DNA of 64,000 nt. Origin: an uncultured Clostridia bacterium (GTDB taxonomy: Bacteria > Bacillota > Clostridia > Lachnospirales > Lachnospiraceae). A program made the position numbers and the translations under genes. Within the stretch, counting starts at the first letter, position 1. The number at the start of each line of letters is the position of its first letter. Below, in pieces: positions 37,069-44,898 of this stretch. Where the stretch lies: contig CALBKM010000010.1 of NCBI GenBank assembly GCA_937895705.1, positions 27,605 to 91,604 of the forward strand. Direction: 5' to 3'. Below the pieces are notes generated by a model. That model made no database searches, was not told the DNA's origin, and saw only the letters and a program-made list of their open reading frames with translations.

Positions 37069-37210
37069 AGTCAGGGGCACATAGATATTCCACAAGAACC
37101 CGCTCTCGCTCATGCAGAAACGCAGCAGTACTAAACTCGACAATACCTCGTTAAGTACTGGCGTTTCCTTATGGTTCTTTTAGGAATACCTATTTGCCCC
37201 TGACTTTTTT
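37069..37210. repeat. Long nested hairpin ending typA (repeat-like element C)
   Basis: Outer arms 37069-37091 and 37183-37205 pair almost fully (AGTCAGGGGCA with TGCCCCTGACT, extended by ATAGATATTCC with GGAATACCTAT), and TTTTTT follows. Nested inside are AAGAACC/GGTTCTT, GAAACGC/GCGTTTC and CAGTACT/AGTACTG. It can act as the typA terminator but is far longer than needed. The layout resembles the palindromes at 9006 and 27779; the sequence does not. The rest of 37211-37328 shows nothing else. Confidence 0.75.
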
Positions 37211-37328
37211 CTACTCTTCTTTAGTATCTTGCGCATAGCTGCTAATGCATAATCGGCATACTTCATGCATTCCTTTGGTTTCTCTTGCACAATACACCAA
37301 ACAGCATAATAGAATACGATGCCTCCGC

Positions 37329-38090
37329 CTATTTTACCAACTTTACTACCGCCAACGCCACCACCAATACAGTCAAAATCCCCAGTGCCATCCAGAGCTG
37401 TACGTTCTTTCTCTTTGCATTTGGGTGTTTTTTCAAATAGAAATAGGTCGGTGTCGCAACTATGACTTCTACTACCAACATTCTCCCAAACATGGACAAA
37501 GCCTCTCTGAGCGTCCCGATATTAAAGGACCCAAAGATCCACTCCAACAAACACCACCCAAAACAGAATCCCAAAGTTGTAGCTGCTATTTTTATAAGAG
37601 CCTTTGGGAAGCCATCCAGCATCTTCCCGTCACTGTGCTCTATACCAAAACGTTCCATCAACGTCACTTTCTCGAATTCCACCACATCCTTCGCAATATC
37701 TAAGAAGCGGTTTCCCTTCCGTTCTTCCTCTTCCACCGCATTCCAGTATTGTTCCGCATCGAAGGTTTCGATTTGTTCTCCGTTTTCCTGCATTCTTTTG
37801 CAAAGGCTCATGGCTCCTTGCAGCTCCTGCATCTGGCGAGTCAGGTTCTCCATGTTGCTTTCCAGTGCTTCGGACATGGGCTTTGCTCCGTCCAGTACAT
37901 CCTCAATATCCGATACCGCAAAGCCAAGTTTCCGAAGAATGATAATTTTCTTTAAAAGAACTACATCCTCGTCGCTGTATTCCCGATACCCGTTGTCATT
38001 CCGCGTCGGGCTGAACAACCCTTCCTTTTCGTAAAACCGGACCGTTGCTCTCGGCACCCCGAGGCATTGTTCCACTTCTTTGATTGTCAT
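37329..38090 (-). CDS. MerR-family regulator with a C-terminal membrane region
   Basis: From ATG 38090 (GGAGGGATTGAT upstream) the product is 253 residues. Residues 1-70 are a MerR winged helix (TIKEVEQCLGVPRATVRFYEKEGL ... NGYREYSDEDV), followed by a coiled-coil-like helix (ALESNMENLTRQMQELQGAM). The last ~100 residues hold three hydrophobic helices (IKIAATTLGFCFGWCLLEWIF, MLVVEVIVATPTYFYL, LWMALGILTVLVVALAVV). It is thus a membrane-tied one-component regulator. No effector cysteines typical of metal-sensing MerR are seen. Gene targets unknown. Confidence 0.85.
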   Translation of the reverse strand: MTIKEVEQCLGVPRATVRFYEKEGLFSPTRNDNGYREYSDEDVVLLKKIIILRKLGFAVSDIEDVLDGAKPMSEALESNMENLTRQMQELQGAMSLCKRMQENGEQIETFDAEQYWNAVEEEERKGNRFLDIAKDVVEFEKVTLMERFGIEHSDGKMLDGFPKALIKIAATTLGFCFGWCLLEWIFGSFNIGTLREALSMFGRMLVVEVIVATPTYFYLKKHPNAKRKNVQLWMALGILTVLVVALAVVKLVK

Positions 38091-38216
38091 ATCAATCCCT
38101 CCTGTTTTCCTTGTGATAGCCTCACTGTACGGTATCAACAAGGTTTACAGTCAAGTACTTTTTCAAATTTTTTCAAAAAAATAGCTGTAAAGTTTCTTCA
38201 TCCTATCGTTTTCGTC

Positions 38217-38984
38217 CTATCTCTTTCGTCCTCGGCCCGTCCGCTCCGCAAAGTAAAGGTTGAATTCTTCCGGGCGGGTAATTTTATAACCTTGTACCAC
38301 CTTCTTGAAGAATCCGCCGATGGCGGCATTTTTTATTTTCTTTCCTCCGCCTTCCATACGGCTGACGCGGAGGTATTTTCGTTCCCCCGAAATAATATGC
38401 TCCAATTCCGCCGGGCCGTACCATAAAAGCATACGGTAGGCCGCATCCAGAAATGCTTCCTCTTCTTCCGTAAACAACCCTTCGGCAAAAAAACGATGAC
38501 ATGTGCCGTTTTGTCTCAACTGCTCATAATGATATGCATACGGAACCCCCGCAGAGGACAAATCACACTCTTCCCAAAACAGCGCCTTGTCGGTCAGCCC
38601 CAGCGAAAACGCCTGGGCATAATACAGCGTCACCACAACCCGCATCGGCGAAATATCGCCCTTTGCCCGTTCGATGATATACTGTACTCCACACCATAAT
38701 TTTGACGATGTCAAATAGGAAATCACCGCATTTTTACTCTTTTTATACGCAACCGGCGTAATCCGTTCTTTATTATTTTCCAACACATCGAGATAAAAGA
38801 GCGGTTCTTCGTACAACTTTTTCAAATGAGAACCGTATTCACCCGCCGGACATATTCCATCCGCATAACGGAGCACCGTGGTTGCCCCCCAGCCCAAAAG
38901 CGCCGCCAGAGGCTTTTTCCCGATGGCATACCGAGAAAGCAGTTCATTCAGTTCGTCAACGGAAATTACATCCCGATCCGCCAT
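38217..38984 (-). CDS. HTH-Panacea (SocA-like) antitoxin-type protein
   Basis: From ATG 38984 (AGAGGAGGCGAAAACT upstream) the product is 256 residues. The N-terminal ~50 residues look like a MqsA-type HTH (LAALLGWGATTVLRYADG). The middle matches the Panacea/DUF4065 domain: ISPMRVVVTLYYAQAFSLG, then ALFWEECDLSSAGVPYAY. Panacea proteins neutralise many unrelated toxins in toxin-antitoxin pairs, with the toxin usually next door. Here the neighbours are a MerR regulator and an AI-2E family exporter, neither a known toxin, so this looks like an orphan or a regulator that has lost its partner. Confidence 0.78.
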   Translation of the reverse strand: MADRDVISVDELNELLSRYAIGKKPLAALLGWGATTVLRYADGICPAGEYGSHLKKLYEEPLFYLDVLENNKERITPVAYKKSKNAVISYLTSSKLWCGVQYIIERAKGDISPMRVVVTLYYAQAFSLGLTDKALFWEECDLSSAGVPYAYHYEQLRQNGTCHRFFAEGLFTEEEEAFLDAAYRMLLWYGPAELEHIISGERKYLRVSRMEGGGKKIKNAAIGGFFKKVVQGYKITRPEEFNLYFAERTGRGRKR

Positions 38985-39019
38985 AGTTTTCGCCTCCTCT
39001 TTGTTTCTGAAACACAGCA

Positions 39020-39048
39020 AAAGCGCAGGACTTCTCCCGTCTGCGCTC
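39020..39048 (-). terminator. Rho-independent terminator of the AI-2E family gene
   Basis: AGCGCAG (39023-39029) pairs with CTGCGCT (39042-39048); the minus-strand tail is TTTGC. Confidence 0.6.
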
Positions 39049-39065
39049 TCACCACTCTTTGTTAT

Positions 39066-40187
39066 CTAATATTTCCGATACTCATTAATACTCTTTGCCA
39101 GAATCTTAAACCCTCGAATCAACCGGTCAAAGATGCCTACCCGATAGAAATTCACAAGAATCATGCCCACCGGAATCCCGATAATCATACCGAGAATTCC
39201 GCCGAACCGGTAACCCACAAACATAAAGAATAAGGTCAGGAGCGGATTCAGGCCGATACTGTCGCCTACCATTTTCGGCTGCAACAGCTGCTTTGTAAAC
39301 TGACAAACCAGATACAACACCGTCAACACGATTGCTTCGATATACTTTCCGGTAATAATGTCCACCACAACCCACGGACCGATAATCGTTCCCGTGCCGA
39401 ACACCGGAAGCAAATCAAGGAACGCCGTAAGCAACGCCAGTAAAAAGGAGTAATTGACCCGCAACGCCTCGAAGCCGATAAACAAAATCACGATAATGAT
39501 CAACATGATTTTGAACTGCGCCTTAAAATATCCGCCGATAGCAGACTTGATATTGTTCATAACCAGACTGTAATATTCCTGGAACGAATTCGGAACAATT
39601 TTCTTAATTCCTTCCACTAATTTATCTCTGTCCGCAATAAAGAAATACGCCGCAAGAATGGTAATAATACCGATTAAAATGCCCTCGATAAGACTTCCCA
39701 CATAGTTGCCGGCCGCACTGATAGACGGCATTTCAAAATCGTTAATGGCCTTATCCAGCCAGGATTCCAAACTGTTTCCGACACTTCCGATGCCGTTTTG
39801 TATTCCCTCCGGAAGCTTTTCATAAAGTCCGTAGAGCTTATCCGACAGCTCGTTTAACAAATTCTGCGCCTCCGTCATAAGCTTCGGAAGATCCGCAATC
39901 AAATCCACCAGTTCATGTACCAGAATATAGCCGACCAAATAAATCACACCGACTACAGCAGCCAAAACAAGTACAATAATAATCGCCGAACCGTACTTAC
40001 GCTTCACTTTCATCTTTTTTTCCAAAAAACGTACCATCGGATTCGCAATCGCCGCAATGAAAAAGCCGATTACAAACGGCAGGAAAAAGCGCAACAAATC
40101 CCCCAAAAACAGCGCGCAGAGAACCACAGCAACCAACGTCACCAAAAAGTTCACCAAAATCCGTTTGTAAATCTCTTTGTCCTTCAT
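39066..40187 (-). CDS. AI-2E family (YtvI/PerM-type) membrane protein
   Basis: A 373-residue protein with the helix layout of the AI-2E transporter family: an N-terminal pair of helices, RFLEKKMKVKRKYGSAIIIVL, a soluble central part, and later FLDLLPVFGTGTIIGPWVV and GLNPLLTLFFMFVGYRFGGILGMIIGIPVG. Members are linked to autoinducer-2 export, Na+/H+ antiport or, in sporulating species (YtvI), sporulation. The substrate cannot be named. GGAGGTACTGAGT sets the start. Confidence 0.88.
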   Translation of the reverse strand: MKDKEIYKRILVNFLVTLVAVVLCALFLGDLLRFFLPFVIGFFIAAIANPMVRFLEKKMKVKRKYGSAIIIVLVLAAVVGVIYLVGYILVHELVDLIADLPKLMTEAQNLLNELSDKLYGLYEKLPEGIQNGIGSVGNSLESWLDKAINDFEMPSISAAGNYVGSLIEGILIGIITILAAYFFIADRDKLVEGIKKIVPNSFQEYYSLVMNNIKSAIGGYFKAQFKIMLIIIVILFIGFEALRVNYSFLLALLTAFLDLLPVFGTGTIIGPWVVVDIITGKYIEAIVLTVLYLVCQFTKQLLQPKMVGDSIGLNPLLTLFFMFVGYRFGGILGMIIGIPVGMILVNFYRVGIFDRLIRGFKILAKSINEYRKY

Positions 40188-40272
40188 ACTCAGTACCTCC
40201 CATTTGTAAAACTATAAAAACGCTTTCAAAGCGAACTTATCTTATCTCTCGAACACAAACCGAACTGTCCTT

Positions 40273-41076
40273 TTATGACCGAAACAACGGTCTTGCCAAA
40301 AAAGTTGCCGTAAAGAATACCGCCGCCACAATAACGATGGTCGGTCCCACCGCCGCATTCAGATAATACGCAAGCACCAGTCCGATGAGGCCCGATGCCA
40401 CGGAAAGAATCACGGAAAACAAATGATACTCCCGCATGTTTGAAGAAATATTGGAAGCCGCGGCGGTCGGCAAAATCAACAGCGCATTAATAATCAATAT
40501 GCCCACCCACTTAATGGAAAGCATGACAATCACCGCAATCAGCACCGCAAACAAATCCTCAATCAATCGTACCGGAATCCCTTTGCTCTTAGCAAGGCTT
40601 TTATTCACACTGCATGTATGCAACTTGTTAAAACAAACCAGCCAGAACCCAAGCGTCAGCACCAGTACCCCCAACAGACACAAAATCTCCTTGGCGGTAA
40701 TACTCAAAATATCACCGACTAAAAGTGCGGAATACTTGGAGAAATTTCCTCCTCTGGACAATACCACAAGACCCACCGCCGTTCCCAGGGAGGAAAATAC
40801 CGATATAATCGTATCGGTGGATGCCGAACTCTTTCGTTTCATATGATTTAATACCAGCGCAAAGAAAAGTGCGAACAACAGCATGGGAACCTCCGTCCCC
40901 GCAATTCCCAAAAGCACACCGATAGCCATGCCTGTAAGCGCCGAATGCCCCAGCGCATCGGAAAAAAACGCCATCCGGTTGTTTACAATCATCGTTCCGA
41001 GAATACCGAACAACGGCGTAATAATGCAAATCGCAAGTAACGCATTACGCATAAACCCGTAACTCAAAAACTCCAT
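40273..41076 (-). CDS. znuB: Zinc/manganese ABC transporter permease (ZnuB type)
   Basis: A 267-residue ABC-3 permease with about eight helices: NRMAFFSDALGHSALTGMAI is the family hallmark, and WVGILIINALLILPTAAASN is typical. It is the last gene of the DUF368-znuA-znuC-znuB transcript (11-base gap from znuC, AAGGAGGCGTAAT site). Confidence 0.92.
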   Translation of the reverse strand: MEFLSYGFMRNALLAICIITPLFGILGTMIVNNRMAFFSDALGHSALTGMAIGVLLGIAGTEVPMLLFALFFALVLNHMKRKSSASTDTIISVFSSLGTAVGLVVLSRGGNFSKYSALLVGDILSITAKEILCLLGVLVLTLGFWLVCFNKLHTCSVNKSLAKSKGIPVRLIEDLFAVLIAVIVMLSIKWVGILIINALLILPTAAASNISSNMREYHLFSVILSVASGLIGLVLAYYLNAAVGPTIVIVAAVFFTATFLARPLFRS

Positions 41077-41087
41077 ATTACGCCTCC

Positions 41088-41873
41088 TTATCCGAAAATC
41101 TCGTGGAATTCCGGGCTCTCCATCACTTCTTCCGGAGCCCCCTCCTTTAACACCGTCTTGTCCAGCAAAATCACGGAATCCGCATACTCCTTCACTAATG
41201 TCAGATCATGGGACACCAGAATCACAGACAAATCATACTTCTCCTTTAAATTATGAATTGTCCGGTAAAACAATTCCATTCCCTTGCGGTCCACACCGGA
41301 CACCGGCTCGTCGAGAAGAAGCAAATTCGGTACCGGAGTACAGGCAATGGAAAGCAACACTCTCTGCAGCTCACCTCCGGACAGGTCGCCCAATCGCTTG
41401 TCAATCAGATTCTCCGCCTCAAACAGTGCCAAACGATTTAAAATTTCGTTATACAAAGTCTTTTTCCGGTACAAAAACACCGGTACATTACTGATACAAC
41501 CGGCAAACAGATCATACACGCTGACCGGAGCATCCTTTTTTATATTCAAATGCTGCGGCACATAACCGATTTTTAATTTTCTGACTTTATTTTCCTTCAT
41601 ATCACGGAATTCAATGGTGCCCTCGTGAGCCACTTCTCCGAGAATCGCCTTGATTAATGTGGACTTTCCGGCACCGTTCCGACCGATTACCGCCGTCAGT
41701 TTCCCGCAGTGAATATGTACATTCACATGCTCGATAATCGGCGTTTTCCCCGCGTATACCCCGATATCCTCCATCTTGATACAATGCAGCCCGCAAGCGG
41801 CACGTTCCGACAAATGTCCGGCACGCTTCCGTAATTCTTTATTCCGTTTTTTCTGTTCCGAATTGCCGAACAT
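41088..41873 (-). CDS. znuC: Zinc/manganese ABC transporter ATP-binding protein (ZnuC type)
   Basis: A 261-residue ABC ATPase: Walker A GRNGAGKST, signature LSGGELQR, Walker B LLLLDEPVSGVD, switch His in VSHDL. An N-terminal extension of ~35 basic residues with CGLHCIKMED is longer than usual. AGGAGGATAT fixes the start. Confidence 0.92.
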   Translation of the reverse strand: MFGNSEQKKRNKELRKRAGHLSERAACGLHCIKMEDIGVYAGKTPIIEHVNVHIHCGKLTAVIGRNGAGKSTLIKAILGEVAHEGTIEFRDMKENKVRKLKIGYVPQHLNIKKDAPVSVYDLFAGCISNVPVFLYRKKTLYNEILNRLALFEAENLIDKRLGDLSGGELQRVLLSIACTPVPNLLLLDEPVSGVDRKGMELFYRTIHNLKEKYDLSVILVSHDLTLVKEYADSVILLDKTVLKEGAPEEVMESPEFHEIFG

Positions 41874-41882
41874 ATATCCTCC

Positions 41883-42968
41883 TTACCGCAAACCGTAGGC
41901 CTGCATGATGCACTCCAGATTTTTTCTCATACTATCACAGTACAAGGAAATCCCCCTTTGGGACCGGCTTGTGCCCTCTGTCGTGTTACTTGTTACCGGG
42001 TCTAACGCCACCACTTCACAACGAAGCTCCCGTCCAAAGGTATCCAAAACCGTCTCTCTGTACTCGTTTTCCGCAAACAAAACCGTAATCCCATGAAGCC
42101 TGCATTCTTCGATAATCTCCGCCGCTTCTCCTGCCGCAATCTGCGTGTCCGAATCCATCGCGAGGCAATGTACCGTCTCGACTCCCAACATATGAAACAA
42201 ATATACAAAGCCCTCGTGAAACACCACTGTTTCCTTTCCGGAAAGAAGCTCTTTCGCCTCCGCATACTCTTCTTTCAGTTTCGTAAGTTCCTCGCGACAA
42301 ACCTCCGCATTCTTCCGATACAAGGCCTCCTGTGCCGGATCTGCCGCCACAAAAGCCTCCTCCACCCGGGAAAGCTGCAACAAATACCCGTCAATATCCA
42401 TCCAAATGTGGGCATTTATTGCATGGGAATGACCGGCATGATCCTCTTCCGCTACCGCATGCTCCTCATGGCCATGGTCATGGGTCGGATTTGTGCAGGT
42501 CTCCGCTTCCTCATGCTCATGGTAATCATGGTTCTCATCATCACCGGAAAATTCCGCCTCATGGTCGTGACTGTGCTCCACACCTTCGAAAAAAGCGTAT
42601 CCTTCCGAGGTATCCACAATTTCCAAATCCTTATATTCTGTCGCTGCTTTTTCTAAAAACAGCTCCATTTCACCGCCATTAATCAAAAACAGCTCTGCCT
42701 CTGACAACAGACGCATATCCTGTGTCGTCAGGGTATAATCGTGAATACAACCGGAATGACTCTCTGTCAAATTCCTCACCGTCACGCCTTCGGCACCTTC
42801 CGCCACCGACTCCGCAAGAAGCTGTACCGGATAGAAGGAGGTCACACAAAGGAGTTCCCCGGTCTTTTCCTTCTTCTCTTCTCTTTCCGCCAACACCGCC
42901 ACCAGCGCCGTCAATCCGAACGCCACCGACAGCAGACAAATCATAAATAATGCTTTTCTCTTCGCCAT
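41883..42968 (-). CDS. znuA: Zinc-binding ABC transporter substrate-binding protein (ZnuA/AdcA type)
   Basis: The 361-residue protein has an N-terminal signal anchor (KALFMICLLSVAFGLTALVAVLA) without a lipobox Cys, and a cluster A-I metal-binding fold: VTSFYPVQLLAESV, GCIHDYTLTTQDMRLL, AINAHIWMD, ETVVFHEGFVYLFHMLG. Between residues ~130 and 190 is a His/Asp/Glu-rich loop (HSHDHE, HDYHEHEE, HDHGHEEH, DHAGHSHA), the mark of zinc-specific proteins. Its start follows the DUF368 stop by one base. Zinc is the likely metal; control by Zur is expected but no site was identified. Confidence 0.92.
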   Translation of the reverse strand: MAKRKALFMICLLSVAFGLTALVAVLAEREEKKEKTGELLCVTSFYPVQLLAESVAEGAEGVTVRNLTESHSGCIHDYTLTTQDMRLLSEAELFLINGGEMELFLEKAATEYKDLEIVDTSEGYAFFEGVEHSHDHEAEFSGDDENHDYHEHEEAETCTNPTHDHGHEEHAVAEEDHAGHSHAINAHIWMDIDGYLLQLSRVEEAFVAADPAQEALYRKNAEVCREELTKLKEEYAEAKELLSGKETVVFHEGFVYLFHMLGVETVHCLAMDSDTQIAAGEAAEIIEECRLHGITVLFAENEYRETVLDTFGRELRCEVVALDPVTSNTTEGTSRSQRGISLYCDSMRKNLECIMQAYGLR

Positions 42969-42969
42969 C

Positions 42970-43923
42970 TTACTCTCTTCCCATCAAATAAGCCACCACA
43001 AAACCCGCAGCAAAAGTTACAATGCTTCCAATCACCGCACCGATACCAACGGTTGCAGCTCCTCCCATGGCTTTTAGAAACACCGTAATCGGGGAGGCGC
43101 ATACCAGGCCCAAAATGCCGCAATAGGTCAGTCTCTCGTGCTTTTTAAGCAGCCACTCGATTAACTTTGCCACAAAGAAAATCCCCAATAACACGCCGAT
43201 ACCGAACGGGAACAGAATCAAAAATTTGTCCCACGCCGCGGCAATATCCAAATCAACCACCGCAGAAATAAAATCCGTCACCGCACCGGTCACTGCATTA
43301 TAATAACCGAACGCCAACAATAACAAAGAACCGCTGACACCCGGAATGACCATAGCCGCAGCCGCCAGCATACCCATTACAATCATAATGAGCACCGTAC
43401 TTACGGAAAACGTCACCGCACGGTCCGCACCGTTTCCTAAAAACTCCATCCCGACAATCAATGCAAAGAAAAGAACAAAAACAAGGATGCAAAAAGCAAT
43501 ATGAGGCTTCTTGATCGTAATCGGACTTTCTGCCTTGGCATTTCCCGATACGTTCTCAGCCACACCTTCTGTTGCTTCGCACTCCGTTGCCTTCTTATTC
43601 CCGGCCTGTACTACCTTTTTCACCAGTACCGGTACACCACCCACAATCAATCCGATAAACGCAAAGGCCGTCGGAAGCGGAAACCTCGGAAGAAGCAACT
43701 TCGTCAATAAAAACGCAAAAGCGCCGATGCCCACCACCATACCGATAATATACGGAAACAATGTCTTAATACTCTTTTTAAAACTCTTTACAATCCCGGT
43801 AATGGACCCGATTAACTTATCGTAAATGCCCATGGTCACCATCATGGTGCCGCCGCTGACACCCGGAATAATATTGGCGATGCCGATTACCGCACCGCGG
43901 ATGATATCTAAAATAAACTTCAT
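42970..43923 (-). CDS. DUF368 family protein, probable polyprenyl-phosphate flippase (PopT type)
   Basis: From ATG 43923 (AAGGAG eight bases upstream) the product is 317 residues. It has about nine helices with the DUF368 hallmark FILDIIRGAVIGIANIIPGVSGGTM broken here at the usual place, and the second copy AAAMVIPGVSGSLLLLAFG. DUF368 members (PopT) recycle undecaprenyl phosphate across the membrane for wall and surface-polymer synthesis. It is the first gene of the transcript that continues into znuACB, an unexpected pairing. Confidence 0.85.
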   Translation of the reverse strand: MKFILDIIRGAVIGIANIIPGVSGGTMMVTMGIYDKLIGSITGIVKSFKKSIKTLFPYIIGMVVGIGAFAFLLTKLLLPRFPLPTAFAFIGLIVGGVPVLVKKVVQAGNKKATECEATEGVAENVSGNAKAESPITIKKPHIAFCILVFVLFFALIVGMEFLGNGADRAVTFSVSTVLIMIVMGMLAAAAMVIPGVSGSLLLLAFGYYNAVTGAVTDFISAVVDLDIAAAWDKFLILFPFGIGVLLGIFFVAKLIEWLLKKHERLTYCGILGLVCASPITVFLKAMGGAATVGIGAVIGSIVTFAAGFVVAYLMGRE

Positions 43924-44032
43924 TGGTATGTACTCCTTACTTCTATTACTTTTCCACAGGAAATAACTTCCCATATATCATTATACACAAATCTCTGCAG
44001 AGTTCAAGCAATTCCACATAATTGAAGCATAC

Positions 44033-44075
44033 AAAAAAGAAACACCTTGAACTAATCTGTTTGTTCAAGGTGTTG
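44033..44075 (-). terminator. Rho-independent terminator downstream of the Rpn remnant
   Basis: AACACCTTGAAC (44042-44053) pairs with GTTCAAGGTGTT (44064-44075), and the minus-strand tail is TCTTTTTTG. Confidence 0.85.
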
Positions 44076-44117
44076 GTAATTGTTAATTCTACTTTGTTGC
44101 AGCAGCCAGTAACGCAT

Positions 44118-44657
44118 TCAGTCGGGTGATTTCCGCATCTTTTTTGACAAGGCCTCGTCCTTCTCAGCAAGCGCCTCTGCCTCTTCTACATTTTCCGTAC
44201 AGAAGAAAGAAAGCCAGCCCACCAGTCGTTCCTTCGAATCTCTATATTTAGCATACTCGCTTTTCCGAAATACGTCAAGGGCAATCAGGTAGAATTCCTG
44301 CAAAAAGTTTAACTCCAGTCCACTATCACAGATCATTCGTGCATGATGAGTACAATTCTCCGGGTATTCTTTAAACGATTCGATACTCTGCTCATAAAAA
44401 ATGATCGTATACACCTTCTGATTAAGCAGAGAGGAAATACAATCTTCTAACCGTTCCGGATTCGTATCCGGATTCATCAGCTTCTTAAACACCGTATCAT
44501 AAAGCACCGGCAAGGTTTTCTTTCCCATACAAAAGGCCATAAAACGGTTTCTTAGTTCCTCATTTCACCCTTGATACATACGGTAGGCTCCCGCTATCTC
44601 CTTCAGTTCTCGAAGCACTTCTTCCTCACTTCTTTGCACAAAAATCCTTTGTTTCAT
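44118..44657 (-). pseudogene. Decayed Rpn-family PD-(D/E)xK nuclease/transposase
   Basis: An ATG at 44657 has a good site (ACGGAGGAGAATTTA), and reads MKQRIFVQRSEEEVLREL ... YRMYQG before an in-frame TGA (44565-44567). The same frame then continues NEELRNRFMAFCMGKK and VFKKLMNPDTNPERLEDCISSLLNQKV. In intact Rpn-type proteins the PD-(D/E)xK core follows this point, but here the sequence jumps at once to YTIIFYEQSIESFKEYPE, a segment that normally lies C-terminal to the core. About 70 residues, including the catalytic site, seem to be deleted. The frame ends early at 44118. It is thus broken twice. Confidence 0.75.
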
Positions 44658-44841
44658 TAAATTCTCCTCCGTTTTTACTCATACGCTAATTTCCGTTTCC
44701 TTTGTTACATTTCTTCTCATTCCATGGAATTACCGGCGAGACTCCGCCGAAGATACAGATAAAAAAGATTTTGCCCCAACACGTGATATTTACCAAAGAT
44801 TTTGCTGAAATTTGGCGATATTGCACACAAAGAACGAGCAC

Positions 44842-44875
44842 AAAAAAAGCCTTGAAACTCTCTGTTTTCAAGGCT
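44842..44875 (-). terminator. Rho-independent terminator of the glycosyltransferase-TPR gene
   Basis: GCCTTGAAA (44849-44857) pairs with TTTCAAGGC (44866-44874), and the minus-strand tail is TTTTTTTG. Confidence 0.85.
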
Positions 44876-44898
44876 TTTAATATATTTTCTTTCTACAA

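Noticed and set aside
44660..44840. Possible extra small gene between the Rpn remnant and the GT-TPR gene
   Set aside because: Short frames there lack ribosome sites; the region shows only a small CGGCG/CGCCG stem and the GT-TPR terminator.
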